Shown piece by piece: positions 35,174-44,374 of a stretch of 64,000 bases of DNA. Both the position numbers and the translations under genes were made by a program. Location of the stretch: the NCBI RefSeq assembly GCF_000743355.1, contig NZ_JQEI01000023.1:242050-306049 (forward strand). The letters are read 5' to 3'. The stretch comes from Serratia sp. Ag1. Lineage in GTDB: Bacteria > Pseudomonadota > Gammaproteobacteria > Enterobacterales > Enterobacteriaceae. Within the stretch, counting starts at the first letter, position 1; every line of letters begins with the position of its first letter. The notes beneath the pieces were generated by a model. The model saw only the letters and a list, made by a program, of their open reading frames with translations, had not been told where the DNA came from and ran no database searches.

Positions 35174-37864
35174 GTGACATGCAAATCTGTAGTGGTGTGG
35201 ATCAATATAACCTTACAACTGCTATTGCCGTTGAGCCTCTCTTTTTATCCTGCAATAGCCAAAATGTTGGCTCCTGCAGCGCAAACGGTTTCGGCTATGC
35301 CGCATGAAACCGAACCCTATACTCTGGCAACGGGTGAAACCGTTTTTCTTATTGCGAAAAAATATCATCTTACGGTTGAGGAATTAAAAAAAATTAATCA
35401 GTTTCGCGCATTTTCAAAACCCTTCGAACAATTGGGCAGCGGCGATGAAATTGATATTCCGCACGCGGCGGCGCTAACGTTGAAAAACCACCAGGAAGAG
35501 GCTCAAGCGGCACCGGCCCCTCAATATCAAGAACGGTTGGCCCACAATCTGTTAAAGGGTGCGACGCTGCTGGCTGACGATAACACGCCACAGGCCGCCG
35601 CCGGTATGGCGCGTTCAATGGTGGTGGGGGAGGCCAACGACTCCATGCAGCACTGGCTGAGCCAGTTTGGCACGGCCCGTGTTCAGCTTAACCTGAATGA
35701 CCAGCTCAGCCTTGAAGGCAGCTCATTCGACATGCTGGTGCCGCTGTATGACGATCGGCAATCCTTATTTTTCAGCCAGTTTGGGGTTCGCAACAAAGAC
35801 AACCGTAATACCGTCAATCTCGGCGCAGGCATTCGCACCTTGGAAGGGAACTGGATGTATGGGGCCAACGCGTTTTTTGATCGTGATATGACGGGCAAGA
35901 ACAACCGCGTTGGTTTTGGTGCCGAAGCCTGGACGGATTATTTGAAGTTATCGGCTAACAGCTATCTGCGCCTGACCAATTGGCATCAGTCCCGCGACTT
36001 TGCCGATTACAACGAGCGCCCAGCCAACGGTTACGATCTGCGGGTTGACGCTTATTTACCGGCTTACCCACAGTTAGGCGGTAATTTGGTGTACGAACAT
36101 TATTGGGGCAATGAAGTGGCGCTGTTTGGCAAGGACGACAGGCAGAAGGATCCGTTTGCCTTCACCGCTGGGATTAACTACACGCCGATTCCCTTGATCA
36201 CCATCGGGGCAGAGCACCGCGCCGGTAAAAGTGGCAGAAACGACACCAATATTAGCGTCCAGTTGAATTATCACCTTGGGGAACCCTGGCAGACACAAAT
36301 CGATCCCTCGGCGGTGGCCGCCAGCCGTACATTGGCTGGCAGCCGTTACGATCTGGTGGAGCGTAATAACAATATTGTGCTGGAGTATCAGAAACAGGAT
36401 CTGATCCAACTGGCATTACCGGATCAGATGAGCGGCAGCGCGTTTGAAACCATCAAAATAGATGCGCAGGTAACGGCAAAATACGGGCTTGAAAGAATCG
36501 ATTGGGATACTGCAGCGTTAGTGGCGGCGGGGGGCGTGGTGCAGCAAATCTCTGCGCAGAGTATCTCGATAAAACTGCCGCCTTATACTGCGGGCAGTAA
36601 TATTTATACCTTAGGGGCGGTGGCTTACGATAGCCAAGGGAATGCCTCAAACCGCAGCACGACGCAGATCGTGGTCACGCAACAGGTGGTCAGTCAATAT
36701 CATTCTACTTTACAGGTTGCACCGGCTGAAATACCGGCAGATGGCGTGGCCGAGAGCCTGATCACCCTCAATTTAAAAGATACAAACAACCTGCCGGTCA
36801 AGGGCGTGGGCGATCAACTGACGCTAGACTTGCAGTTTACGCCAGATGCGGCGGCAGCTCAGCCGGTTAACCAGCCTGTGTTGGGGGCGATAACGGAAAC
36901 CGAACCGGGTATTTATACCGCGCAGTTAACCGCAGGGTTCACTCATGGTGAAGTGATTATTGTGCCAACCATCCAAAATATCTCTCTGGCATCAGCTAAA
37001 GTTATTTTAACGGAAAGCAGCCATACCCCGAATCTGGATAATTCCATTTTCAGCGTTGAGCCAGCAGAGATTGTTGCTGATGGTATACAGACCAGCATCC
37101 TTAGCTTTAGCGCTAAGGACGATCGCCATCAGCCGATTACCGGGTTAAAGCTGGCCTTTGAGGTGACGGGTGAACCGGAAGTGACCCTGAGCCCAGTCAC
37201 GGAAAATAACGGCGTGTATAGCGCGACCCTCAGCGGGGTGGTGGCGGGCAGCGTCACGGTCATCCCGACGGTGAATGGCGAAGCGATGGCGGTGGCGTCG
37301 CACGAAGTCAGGCTGATTGCCGATCACAGCACGGCGACTATTGGCCTGACCATCGTTAACGATGAGGCGCTAGCTGACGGGATTGCTGCCAACAAAGTGC
37401 AAGCGCGGGTGACAGACCTGCATGGTAACCCCCTTGATGATGTGCCTGTGGAGTTCGATGCTGATAACGGGGCGACGGTGATCTCTCCCGACGGCATGAC
37501 GGATGCCGAAGGGGTGGTGAAGACGCAACTGGCGAATATCAATCCGGGTATCACCAGAGTCACTGCCAGCACCGCTGGCCATGAAGAACAGATTGAAATC
37601 TATTTTATGGCGGAGACGCCCAAGAAATTACTGATCTACCACAACGGGGCTGAATTGACTGAGCATCCGGTCGTTGGCGATAAGCTGGTCGCAGTTGCCA
37701 TGTGCTCAATTGCTTTATGTAACGGGGTGTCAATAAGTTACCAGTGGGAAGTGGAGTCTGCGGTGGGTTCAGGGGTATTTGTCGCGATTCCTGGCGCGAC
37801 TTCAGAAACATTGACGGTGACAGGGGATTTACAGAAACGGGCTATTAGAGTGGTTTCGCATTAA
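35174..37864 (+). CDS. Intimin/invasin-like inverse autotransporter (SinH/ZirT-like)
   Basis: An 896-residue outer-membrane adhesin of type Ve secretion. Order: signal region (1-35), LysM peptidoglycan-binding domain (about 50-97, YTLATGETVFLIAKKYHLTVEEL), an inverse-autotransporter beta-barrel (about 150-400; QFGTARVQLNLNDQLSLEG, GAGIRTLEGNWMYGANAFFD, AYLPAYPQLGGNLVYEHYWG), then three bacterial Ig-like repeats each introduced by an ADGV/I motif, and a C-terminal CSIALC...YQWE module. The start is GTG at 35174 with GGAG nine bases upstream. The two following genes share its C-terminal module. There is no terminal lectin-like domain on this protein itself. Confidence 0.88.
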   Translation: MTCKSVVVWINITLQLLLPLSLSFYPAIAKMLAPAAQTVSAMPHETEPYTLATGETVFLIAKKYHLTVEELKKINQFRAFSKPFEQLGSGDEIDIPHAAALTLKNHQEEAQAAPAPQYQERLAHNLLKGATLLADDNTPQAAAGMARSMVVGEANDSMQHWLSQFGTARVQLNLNDQLSLEGSSFDMLVPLYDDRQSLFFSQFGVRNKDNRNTVNLGAGIRTLEGNWMYGANAFFDRDMTGKNNRVGFGAEAWTDYLKLSANSYLRLTNWHQSRDFADYNERPANGYDLRVDAYLPAYPQLGGNLVYEHYWGNEVALFGKDDRQKDPFAFTAGINYTPIPLITIGAEHRAGKSGRNDTNISVQLNYHLGEPWQTQIDPSAVAASRTLAGSRYDLVERNNNIVLEYQKQDLIQLALPDQMSGSAFETIKIDAQVTAKYGLERIDWDTAALVAAGGVVQQISAQSISIKLPPYTAGSNIYTLGAVAYDSQGNASNRSTTQIVVTQQVVSQYHSTLQVAPAEIPADGVAESLITLNLKDTNNLPVKGVGDQLTLDLQFTPDAAAAQPVNQPVLGAITETEPGIYTAQLTAGFTHGEVIIVPTIQNISLASAKVILTESSHTPNLDNSIFSVEPAEIVADGIQTSILSFSAKDDRHQPITGLKLAFEVTGEPEVTLSPVTENNGVYSATLSGVVAGSVTVIPTVNGEAMAVASHEVRLIADHSTATIGLTIVNDEALADGIAANKVQARVTDLHGNPLDDVPVEFDADNGATVISPDGMTDAEGVVKTQLANINPGITRVTASTAGHEEQIEIYFMAETPKKLLIYHNGAELTEHPVVGDKLVAVAMCSIALCNGVSISYQWEVESAVGSGVFVAIPGATSETLTVTGDLQKRAIRVVSH

Positions 37865-37937
37865 TTCTGGCTATTCCAAGCGGTACCGGAATGTTATTCA
37901 AACGTTGATTTTGAGTACAGATAGAGGAAAGAAAACG

Positions 37938-38612
37938 ATGAAGCATAAAATAGGCTCTCTGCTATCGGGGATGGTGCTCAGCATGCTGATCATAGGATCA
38001 GCCTGGGCGGCAGTCACGTCCACGCCAACCTCTACCGTAAGAGGGCGAGCTCCGGTGGTGACACAAAGCACCATCGTTTCAGACAATGCCAGCGGCAATG
38101 GGCTGATCGATATTGGGGATACCTTGAGTATCAGTACTCCCGGCACGTTCAGCGATGAAGACGGTGACATCGCGATACCGCAAACTTATCAATGGCAGGC
38201 TGATGGTGCAGATATTCCCGGCGCCACCAGTAATACCTACACCATCGTTGCCGGTGATTTAGGCAAAACCATCACGGTGCTGGTCACCCCGCACACCGAC
38301 CCGGCGATTACCGATCCGGCAGAAGGGCTGGCCGTGGCCTCAAATGCCCTGACGGTGATTGCGGGTGGTATCGTCACTGGCGTGACGGTCACTGGTGAAG
38401 TGGGCGGCTATCCACAGGTTGATACACCTCTGGTCGCTACCGCAACTTGTGCGGGTGGAACCTGTACCAATGTGACTTACCAGTGGCAGATCGAAACGGG
38501 TGTCGGCACCAATGCCTTCAGCGACATCAGTGGCGCAACCAGCAATACCTATACACCAGTACGGACAGATCAGCGGCTGAGAGTGCAGGTTGTGGTTGGC
38601 AACGCACCATAA
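37938..38612 (+). CDS. SinI-like secreted Ig-domain protein
   Basis: A 224-residue exported protein. The signal peptide (MKHKIGSLLSGMVLSMLIIG, cut near SAWA-AV) is followed by TVRGRAPVV and two Ig-like modules, each with a YQW core (QTYQWQADGADIPGATSNTY; VTYQWQIETGVG) and the GATSNTYT turn. The second module has Cys-x4-Cys just before it, as in the end of the upstream autotransporter. It resembles autotransporter-associated SinI proteins. ATG 37938 has GAGGAAAG upstream. It is 73 bp from the autotransporter gene and probably co-expressed. Confidence 0.78.
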   Translation: MKHKIGSLLSGMVLSMLIIGSAWAAVTSTPTSTVRGRAPVVTQSTIVSDNASGNGLIDIGDTLSISTPGTFSDEDGDIAIPQTYQWQADGADIPGATSNTYTIVAGDLGKTITVLVTPHTDPAITDPAEGLAVASNALTVIAGGIVTGVTVTGEVGGYPQVDTPLVATATCAGGTCTNVTYQWQIETGVGTNAFSDISGATSNTYTPVRTDQRLRVQVVVGNAP

Positions 38613-38622
38613 AAGTCAGTTC

Positions 38623-38653
38623 AGGCAGGCTTGATCGGGTGTCAAGCCTGCCT
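38623..38653 (+). terminator. Perfect 12-bp hairpin between the two SinI-like genes
   Basis: AGGCAGGCTTGA (38623-38634) and TCAAGCCTGCCT (38642-38653) enclose a 7-base loop directly after the stop codon. No T-run follows. It may attenuate read-through into the third gene or protect the upstream message. Confidence 0.6.
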
Positions 38654-38685
38654 ATTTCACTAATCAGGTATGATGGATACGCTGA

Positions 38686-40302
38686 ATGCTGCGCCGCGAA
38701 AGTATCTTTAAGGTTTTGTTATGCGCGATATTACTGGCTTTGATTCTCATTATGAGCCAGGCGGTACAGGCCGTTCAGCAATCCACCACGCCAGTTCATG
38801 GCCGCGCGCCGAGCGCCGCGCCATCGGTCAATAATACCCAACCACAGGTTGGGGACGTTATTACGGTCACCTCTGCTTTCAACGACGTCGATGGCGATGC
38901 TGAGCAGGGAACAACCTATCAGTGGACGTTAGACGGTGCCGCCATCAGCGGGGCGACGGGGCCGAGCTATACCCTGGATCTCAGCGATATTCTGGCGGGC
39001 AGCGAACTGAATGTGATCGTCACCCCGCAGACCGATCCCAATATCACTGTCCCTAGCGAAGGGCTACCGGTTCAGCTACCGACGCCGATCAATATCAAGT
39101 GGCAGCGAACCATTGCCAGCCTGGCGTGGGTGGAAGCGCCGTTGGGCGTCGTGGCCGATGGGCAGGCGCTGAATACCGTGCGTGCGACGGTGCAATATCT
39201 GGATGGCACACCCGCCGTGGGGGCCACGGTGCTGTTTGATGCCGACAATATGGGCAACATTTCCGCCACGGCGCAAACGGGGATCGACGGTGTGGCGACC
39301 GCTTACGTGAGCAACGTGATCGCCGGAACCACGCAGGTGACCGCCCGCATTGATGATGACTCAAAATCTATTGATACACTGTTTGTCGCAGGCCCGGCCT
39401 ACGTTGTTGATGCGGAAGTGACGCAGAATAACGCGCTGGCGAATGGCGTTGATGATAACAATGTGCTGGTCAGCGTAGAGGATAGCCAGGGCAATAGTGT
39501 GGTGGGGGAAACCATCACTTTCACTGCGACAAACGGCGTGACGCTGAGTAAAACCAGTGCGCAAACCGACAGCGAAGGCGAGGTTACCGTCGCGATCACC
39601 AGCGAGTCGCCGGTCAGCAGTGCGATTACCGCCACTGCCAGCAATGGCATTGCTTCTACGGTGGCCGTTGATTTCTCTGAAGAGCTGCAAATGACGCATG
39701 TCATCGCCAACGGCGCTTCTTTCTCGGTTAATGACGGATTCCCAAGAACCGGATTTGTCGGTGCAGAGTTCCAACTGGTGATTGGCGAAACCCCGGCAGG
39801 CAACAGCGACTACAACTGGAGCACCAATCAGAGCTGGGCTAGCGTGGATGGCAACGGCAACGTCAGATTCAATCAGGAACCGAGCGCGGGCAATAACAGC
39901 GTCACGGTGACGGCTGAACATCAGAGCAATGGGACTTCATTAACCTACCGGTTCACGGTTAATCGCTGGTTCAGAAATAATAGTTTCAACTTTATGACGT
40001 TCAGCAATGCTGCCGCCTGGTGCAGTTCTCAAGGCGGCGGCTATGCGGTGCCGGGCTATGCCCAGATGACCGACAGAACGCCAACCAGCCAGACCGGGGC
40101 TAACCGCGATGCCGATGGCCGCTTGTGGAACGAATGGGGCCCTATGGGCCGTTACTCTGACGGTTGGTTCTCGGGTAACTATTGGGCGGCTGAACTGGTC
40201 AGCGCGGGCAATGCCCGCCATTACGTTTATTTAGGCAATGGCAACTTGTTCGACTTCCCGCTCGATGGCGCCACCTATGTCACCTGTTCGCGATCGTTTT
40301 AA
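38686..40302 (+). CDS. Secreted Ig-like protein with invasin-type C-terminal lectin-like domain
   Basis: A 538-residue protein. It starts with a signal anchor (VLLCAILLALILIMSQAVQA), then VHGRAPSAAP and an Ig module with TYQWTLDGAAISGATGPSY, closely like the N-terminus of the preceding protein. Two invasin-type (Big_1) repeats follow (about 145-325; ADGQALNTVRATVQYLDG and ANGVDDNNVLVSVEDSQG). The C-terminus (about 430-538) has AAWCSSQGGGYAVPGYAQMT, LWNEWGPMGRY, YWAAEL and a final CSRSF, the pattern of the lectin-like tip of intimin and invasin. It lacks any barrel of its own, so export through the neighbouring inverse autotransporter is a reasonable inference. Confidence 0.8.
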   Translation: MLRRESIFKVLLCAILLALILIMSQAVQAVQQSTTPVHGRAPSAAPSVNNTQPQVGDVITVTSAFNDVDGDAEQGTTYQWTLDGAAISGATGPSYTLDLSDILAGSELNVIVTPQTDPNITVPSEGLPVQLPTPINIKWQRTIASLAWVEAPLGVVADGQALNTVRATVQYLDGTPAVGATVLFDADNMGNISATAQTGIDGVATAYVSNVIAGTTQVTARIDDDSKSIDTLFVAGPAYVVDAEVTQNNALANGVDDNNVLVSVEDSQGNSVVGETITFTATNGVTLSKTSAQTDSEGEVTVAITSESPVSSAITATASNGIASTVAVDFSEELQMTHVIANGASFSVNDGFPRTGFVGAEFQLVIGETPAGNSDYNWSTNQSWASVDGNGNVRFNQEPSAGNNSVTVTAEHQSNGTSLTYRFTVNRWFRNNSFNFMTFSNAAAWCSSQGGGYAVPGYAQMTDRTPTSQTGANRDADGRLWNEWGPMGRYSDGWFSGNYWAAELVSAGNARHYVYLGNGNLFDFPLDGATYVTCSRSF

Positions 40303-40323
40303 ACAGGCAGCGCATTCGTAAAG

Positions 40324-41220
40324 CTACGTGGGTTCGGCCAAGGCTGCGGGCTGCTCTGCCACCAGATCGAGCAGGTGAGCCAAACCTGGGTTGTTATTCT
40401 TTTGGTGCCAGACCATCAATAATTCGATCTGCGGGGCATTGGCCGGTAGCGGCCTGAACACTACGTTGGCCGACTGAAAATGGCAGACATAGCGCGGCAC
40501 GATAGAAATCCCCAGACCCATTCCTACCAGATTCATGGTGACCAGAATATTGGTGGCGGCCTGCACGGTATTGGGTTTGCTGTGGGCTTGCGCCAGATAA
40601 GCTTCTACCATCTGATACAGCGCGCCCGAGTGGGCCGGATCGGTGCTGATAAAGTTTTCGCCATGCAGATGTTGCGGGCTGAGCTGTGTTTCCTGGCTTA
40701 ACGGGTGGTTGACGTGCATCACCACCATCAATGGTTCACGATAAACCACACGATAACTCAACTGGTTACTGGTAATGGGCCGCCGCATAAAGCCAACATC
40801 AATTTCCCCTTTCAACAATTTCTCTTCCTGCTGAGTGGTAATGAGACTGACCAACTCGATATGGGCAGCAGGGAGCTGCTGACGCAATGGGGGCAGAACG
40901 TCCGGCAGGATATTCACCTCTGCGCAGGGAACAAAACCGATGGTCAGCCGCACCTGCTCCTCCATGGCTTTACGTGCCAGGTGTTTGGCCTGTTCAGAGA
41001 GGGCGAGAATATGCGTCGCCTGTTGAAAAAACACTTCGCCAGCGCGGGTCAGTGACACCTGACGGTTATTTCTGGCCAATAACGGTACGCCGATACAGTG
41101 CTCAAGATCTTTGATCTGGCTGCTCAGTGAGGGCTGTGACGTATGCAGTTTTTCCGCTGCCCGCGTGAAATTAAGTTCCTCAGCTACCGCGACAAAATAC
41201 CGTAAGTGCCTTAACTCCAT
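40324..41220 (-). CDS. hcaR: LysR-family regulator HcaR
   Basis: A 298-residue LysR protein that resembles E. coli HcaR along its whole length: MELRHLRYFVAVAEELNFTR, a winged helix with LHTSQPSLSSQIKDLE, then LTIGFVPCAEVNILPDVLPPL, LVSLITTQQEEKLLKGE and ATNILVTMNLVGMGLGISIVP. HcaR activates the hca genes with phenylpropionate or cinnamate as inducer. It is divergent from hcaE across 137 bp, the classic LysR arrangement. Start at 41220 has GAGGA upstream; the ATG at 41238 adds six non-conserved residues. Confidence 0.93.
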   Translation of the reverse strand: MELRHLRYFVAVAEELNFTRAAEKLHTSQPSLSSQIKDLEHCIGVPLLARNNRQVSLTRAGEVFFQQATHILALSEQAKHLARKAMEEQVRLTIGFVPCAEVNILPDVLPPLRQQLPAAHIELVSLITTQQEEKLLKGEIDVGFMRRPITSNQLSYRVVYREPLMVVMHVNHPLSQETQLSPQHLHGENFISTDPAHSGALYQMVEAYLAQAHSKPNTVQAATNILVTMNLVGMGLGISIVPRYVCHFQSANVVFRPLPANAPQIELLMVWHQKNNNPGLAHLLDLVAEQPAALAEPT

Positions 41221-41357
41221 GCTTTTTCCTCTCATCATAGAAAAAATGTCTAGTACGGTAGATTTTTACTATTTCACAAACTAGCAACTGGAAAGCAACA
41301 TCCTTTGCGCCAACCCCTACGAAGGTCAATACATCTCTTGAATGAGGATTAAATAAT
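41221..41357. promoter_or_regulatory. hcaR/hcaE divergent control region
   Basis: 137 bp, A+T-rich, between the LysR regulator and the first dioxygenase gene. HcaR sites should lie here. TCTAGTACGGTAGA at 41249-41262 is a partly symmetrical sequence that could be one. Not proven from sequence alone. Confidence 0.45.
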
Positions 41358-42719
41358 ATGACCACGAGCGCAAAATTAGACATCTACGGCTTGATCGACG
41401 CTAAAAACGGGCAAGTTACGCCCCGTATCTATACCGATCCGGAAATTTATCAATTGGAACTGGAGCGGATTTTTGGCCGTTGCTGGCTGTTTCTGGCCCA
41501 TGAAAGCCAGATCCCAAAACCAGGAGACTTTTTTAACACCTACATGGGTGAGGACGCGGTGGTGGTGATTCGCCAGAAAGATGGTTCCGTCAAAGCGTTC
41601 CTCAACCAGTGCCGACACCGCGCGATGCGTGTCAGCTATGCCGACAGCGGCAACACCCGTGCCTTTACCTGCCCTTATCACGGTTGGTCTTACGGCATTG
41701 ATGGCGAACTGGTTGAAGTGCCGCTGGAACCGCGCGCCTATCCGCAAGGGCTGTGCAAATCGCATTGGGGGCTGAAAGAAGTGCCTGGTGTGGCATCGTA
41801 CAAAGGCCTGATTTTTGGCAATTGGGACACTAGTGCCCCTTCATTGACCGACTATCTGGGGGATATGGCCTGGTATCTGGATGGCCTGCTGGATCGCCGC
41901 GAAGGCGGCACCGAAATCGTTGGCGGCGTGCAGAAGTGGGTGATCAACTGTAACTGGAAATTCCCCGCCGAACAGTTTGCCAGCGATCAGTATCACGCCT
42001 TGTTCAGCCACGTCTCGGCGGTGCAGGTGCTGGGCGGTATGGCAGATGGCAGCGAGAAAAAACTCGGTAACGATCAGACCCCGCGCCCGGTGTGGGAAAC
42101 CGCCAAGGATGCGGTGCAGTTTGGTCAGGATGGCCACGGCTGCGGTTTCTTTTTCACCGAACAACCGGATGCCAACGTGTGGGTTGATGGTGAGGTTTCG
42201 CGTTATTACCGCGAAAGCTATGCCGAGGCGGAACAGCGCTTGGGCAAGATCCGCGCGCTGCGCTTGGCCGGGCATAACAACATTTTCCCCACCCTTTCCT
42301 GGCTGAACGGCACCGCGACGTTGCGGGTCTGGCACCCACGCGGGCCAGATCAGGTCGAAGTCTGGGCATTCTGTATCACTGATAAAGCCGCATCGCCTGA
42401 AGTTAAAGCGGCATTTGAAAACAGCGCCACCCGCGCCTTCGGCCCTGCCGGTTTCCTGGAACAGGATGATTCGGAAAACTGGTGCGAAATCCAGAAGCTG
42501 CTTAAAGGCCATCAGGCCCGCAACAATCCGCTGTGCCTGGAGATGGGGCTAAATCAGGAGACACGCCGCGCTGACGGTGTCCCGGGGATCACCAACTACA
42601 TCTTCTCTGAAACTGCCGCGCGCGGCATGTACCAGCGCTGGGCGGATCTACTGAGCAGCGCAACCTGGGAAGAAGTGCAAGAGAAAACTGCGGCGTATCA
42701 ACAGGAGGTGATGAAATGA
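41358..42719 (+). CDS. hcaE: 3-phenylpropionate/cinnamate dioxygenase, alpha subunit
   Basis: The 453-residue large subunit of the ring-hydroxylating dioxygenase. The Rieske cluster ligands are in CRHRAMRV (about 85-92) and CPYHGWSYG (about 105-113). The catalytic iron site is around [14 protein letters not shown] (about 205-218; Asp, His, His). With HcaF (beta), HcaC (ferredoxin) and HcaD (reductase) it converts phenylpropionate or cinnamate to the cis-2,3-dihydrodiol. It is the first gene of a six-base-overlap style operon and ends overlapping hcaF by four bases. Confidence 0.96.
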   Translation: MTTSAKLDIYGLIDAKNGQVTPRIYTDPEIYQLELERIFGRCWLFLAHESQIPKPGDFFNTYMGEDAVVVIRQKDGSVKAFLNQCRHRAMRVSYADSGNTRAFTCPYHGWSYGIDGELVEVPLEPRAYPQGLCKSHWGLKEVPGVASYKGLIFGNWDTSAPSLTDYLGDMAWYLDGLLDRREGGTEIVGGVQKWVINCNWKFPAEQFASDQYHALFSHVSAVQVLGGMADGSEKKLGNDQTPRPVWETAKDAVQFGQDGHGCGFFFTEQPDANVWVDGEVSRYYRESYAEAEQRLGKIRALRLAGHNNIFPTLSWLNGTATLRVWHPRGPDQVEVWAFCITDKAASPEVKAAFENSATRAFGPAGFLEQDDSENWCEIQKLLKGHQARNNPLCLEMGLNQETRRADGVPGITNYIFSETAARGMYQRWADLLSSATWEEVQEKTAAYQQEVMK

Positions 42720-43237
42720 GTATGTCCGTCTCTTTTGAGCTCCATCATCAAATCAGCCAATTTCTCTATTACGAAGCCGCGCTGCTGGATGATTGGGATT
42801 TCCGTGCCTGGTTAGAACTGTTGGACGAAGACTTGCGCTACACCATGCGCACGACCGTCAATAGCCAGACCCGCGATCGGCGTAAAGGTGCGCAGCCGCC
42901 AACCACCTGGATCTTCAACGACAGTAAATCGCAACTGGAACGCCGGGTGGCGCGTCTGGAAACCGGCATGGCCTGGGCCGAAGAACCCCCGTCGCGCACG
43001 CGCCACTTTGTCAACAACTGCGTGGTGAGCGAAACCGCACAACCTGACGTGTTTTCTGTGCGGGTTAACTATCTGCTGTATCGGGCGCAGAAAGAACGCG
43101 ATGAGACGTTTTACATCGGTACGCGTACCGATCTGCTGCGCCGCCGTGATACATCGGCGGGCTTTGGCCTGTGCGGGCGTGAAATCATTCTCGATCAGGT
43201 GGTTATAACCTCCCATAACCTGAGTGTACTTTTCTGA
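42716..43237 (+). CDS. hcaF: 3-phenylpropionate/cinnamate dioxygenase, beta subunit
   Basis: A 173-residue ring-hydroxylating dioxygenase small subunit. The typical [21 protein letters not shown] and the R-x-HFVNNC segments are present. Beta subunits are structural partners in the alpha3-beta3 hexamer and contain no metal. AGGAGG upstream and the ATGA overlap with hcaE set the start at 42716. The stop overlaps the hcaC start by one base. Confidence 0.95.
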   Translation: MSMSVSFELHHQISQFLYYEAALLDDWDFRAWLELLDEDLRYTMRTTVNSQTRDRRKGAQPPTTWIFNDSKSQLERRVARLETGMAWAEEPPSRTRHFVNNCVVSETAQPDVFSVRVNYLLYRAQKERDETFYIGTRTDLLRRRDTSAGFGLCGREIILDQVVITSHNLSVLF

Positions 43238-43554
43238 TGAAGCGAATTCATGCCTGTTTTGCTGAGGAACTGCCGGAAGGGGAAGCCCTGCGGCTGAATA
43301 CTGACCCCGTCATCGCGCTGTTTCACGTGGGGGGCGAATATTATGCGCTCAACGATCGTTGCAGCCATGGCAATGCCTCAATGTCTGAAGGCTACATCGA
43401 CGATGACGCCACGGTGGAGTGCCCGTTGCACGCCACCAGTTTTTGCCTGAAAACCGGCAAAGCGCTGTGCCTGCCAGCCACGATACCGCTGCAAACCTAC
43501 CCGGTTAGCGTGGTTGACGGGGCCGTGTTTATCGATATCCCGGAGGGAGCCTGA
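43237..43554 (+). CDS. hcaC: 3-phenylpropionate/cinnamate dioxygenase, ferredoxin subunit
   Basis: A 105-residue Rieske ferredoxin. The [2Fe-2S] ligands are the Cys and His of [10 protein letters not shown] (about 42-51) and of ECPLHATSF (about 61-69). It passes electrons from HcaD to HcaE. Single-base overlaps join it to hcaF and hcaB. Confidence 0.96.
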   Translation: MKRIHACFAEELPEGEALRLNTDPVIALFHVGGEYYALNDRCSHGNASMSEGYIDDDATVECPLHATSFCLKTGKALCLPATIPLQTYPVSVVDGAVFIDIPEGA

Positions 43555-44366
43555 TGTCCGATCTTAAGGATGATGTGGTGCTGATTACCGGTGGCGGTTC
43601 GGGCTTGGGGCTGGCGCTGGTGGCCCGCTTTATTGCAGAAGGTGCCCGCGTGGCAACCCTCGAACGTTCGGCAGAAAAAGTGAGCCGGTTGCAGCAGCAG
43701 TTTGGCGAGCGAGTGGTTGCCGTGCAGGGGGATGTGACCTGTTTTGCCGATAATCAGCGGGTGGTAGAGAGGGCACTTTCGCGCTTTGGCAGCCTGGACT
43801 GTTTTATCGGCAATGCCGGGATCTGGGATCATAACGCCTCGTTGCTGGCGACCCCGGCTGAGCAGTTGCAATCCGGTTTTAACGAACTGTTTGGCGTCAA
43901 CGTCAAAGGTTATTTGCTGGGGGCCAAGGCCAGCGCTGCGGCACTGATCGCCTCCGGTGGCAGCATGATCTTTACGCTCTCCAATGCCGCCTGGTATCCA
44001 GGCGGCGGTGGCCCGCTGTATACCGCCAGCAAGCATGCCGCCGTGGGGCTGATTCGCCAGTTGGCTTACGAACTGGCCCCCAAGGTGCGGGTCAACGGTG
44101 TTGGGCCGTGCGGCATGGCCAGCGATCTGCGTGGCCCACAGGCGCTGGGGCAGCAGGATACCTCGATTATGCAGTCCCTCACGCCAGAAAAGATTGCGGC
44201 TATTTTACCCTTGCAGTTCGCCCCTGAGCCGGAAGATTTCACCGGCCCTTATGTGATGCTGGCGTCGCGCCGCAATAATCGCACGCTGAGCGGCGTGATG
44301 ATCAATGCGGATGCGGGCCTGGCGATCCGTGGTATCCGCTACGTGGCGGGTGGCTTGTCGTTATAG
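43554..44366 (+). CDS. hcaB: 2,3-dihydroxy-2,3-dihydrophenylpropionate dehydrogenase
   Basis: A 270-residue short-chain dehydrogenase. The NAD loop is [13 protein letters not shown] (about 11-23), the active site comprises [11 protein letters not shown], the Ser of TLSNAAW and [10 protein letters not shown] (Tyr and Lys). It re-aromatises the cis-dihydrodiol to 2,3-dihydroxyphenylpropionate (or the cinnamate analogue), which enters the mhp pathway encoded next door. It starts one base into the hcaC stop and is 8 bp before hcaD. Confidence 0.95.
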   Translation: MSDLKDDVVLITGGGSGLGLALVARFIAEGARVATLERSAEKVSRLQQQFGERVVAVQGDVTCFADNQRVVERALSRFGSLDCFIGNAGIWDHNASLLATPAEQLQSGFNELFGVNVKGYLLGAKASAAALIASGGSMIFTLSNAAWYPGGGGPLYTASKHAAVGLIRQLAYELAPKVRVNGVGPCGMASDLRGPQALGQQDTSIMQSLTPEKIAAILPLQFAPEPEDFTGPYVMLASRRNNRTLSGVMINADAGLAIRGIRYVAGGLSL

Positions 44367-44374
44367 GAGCCCAG

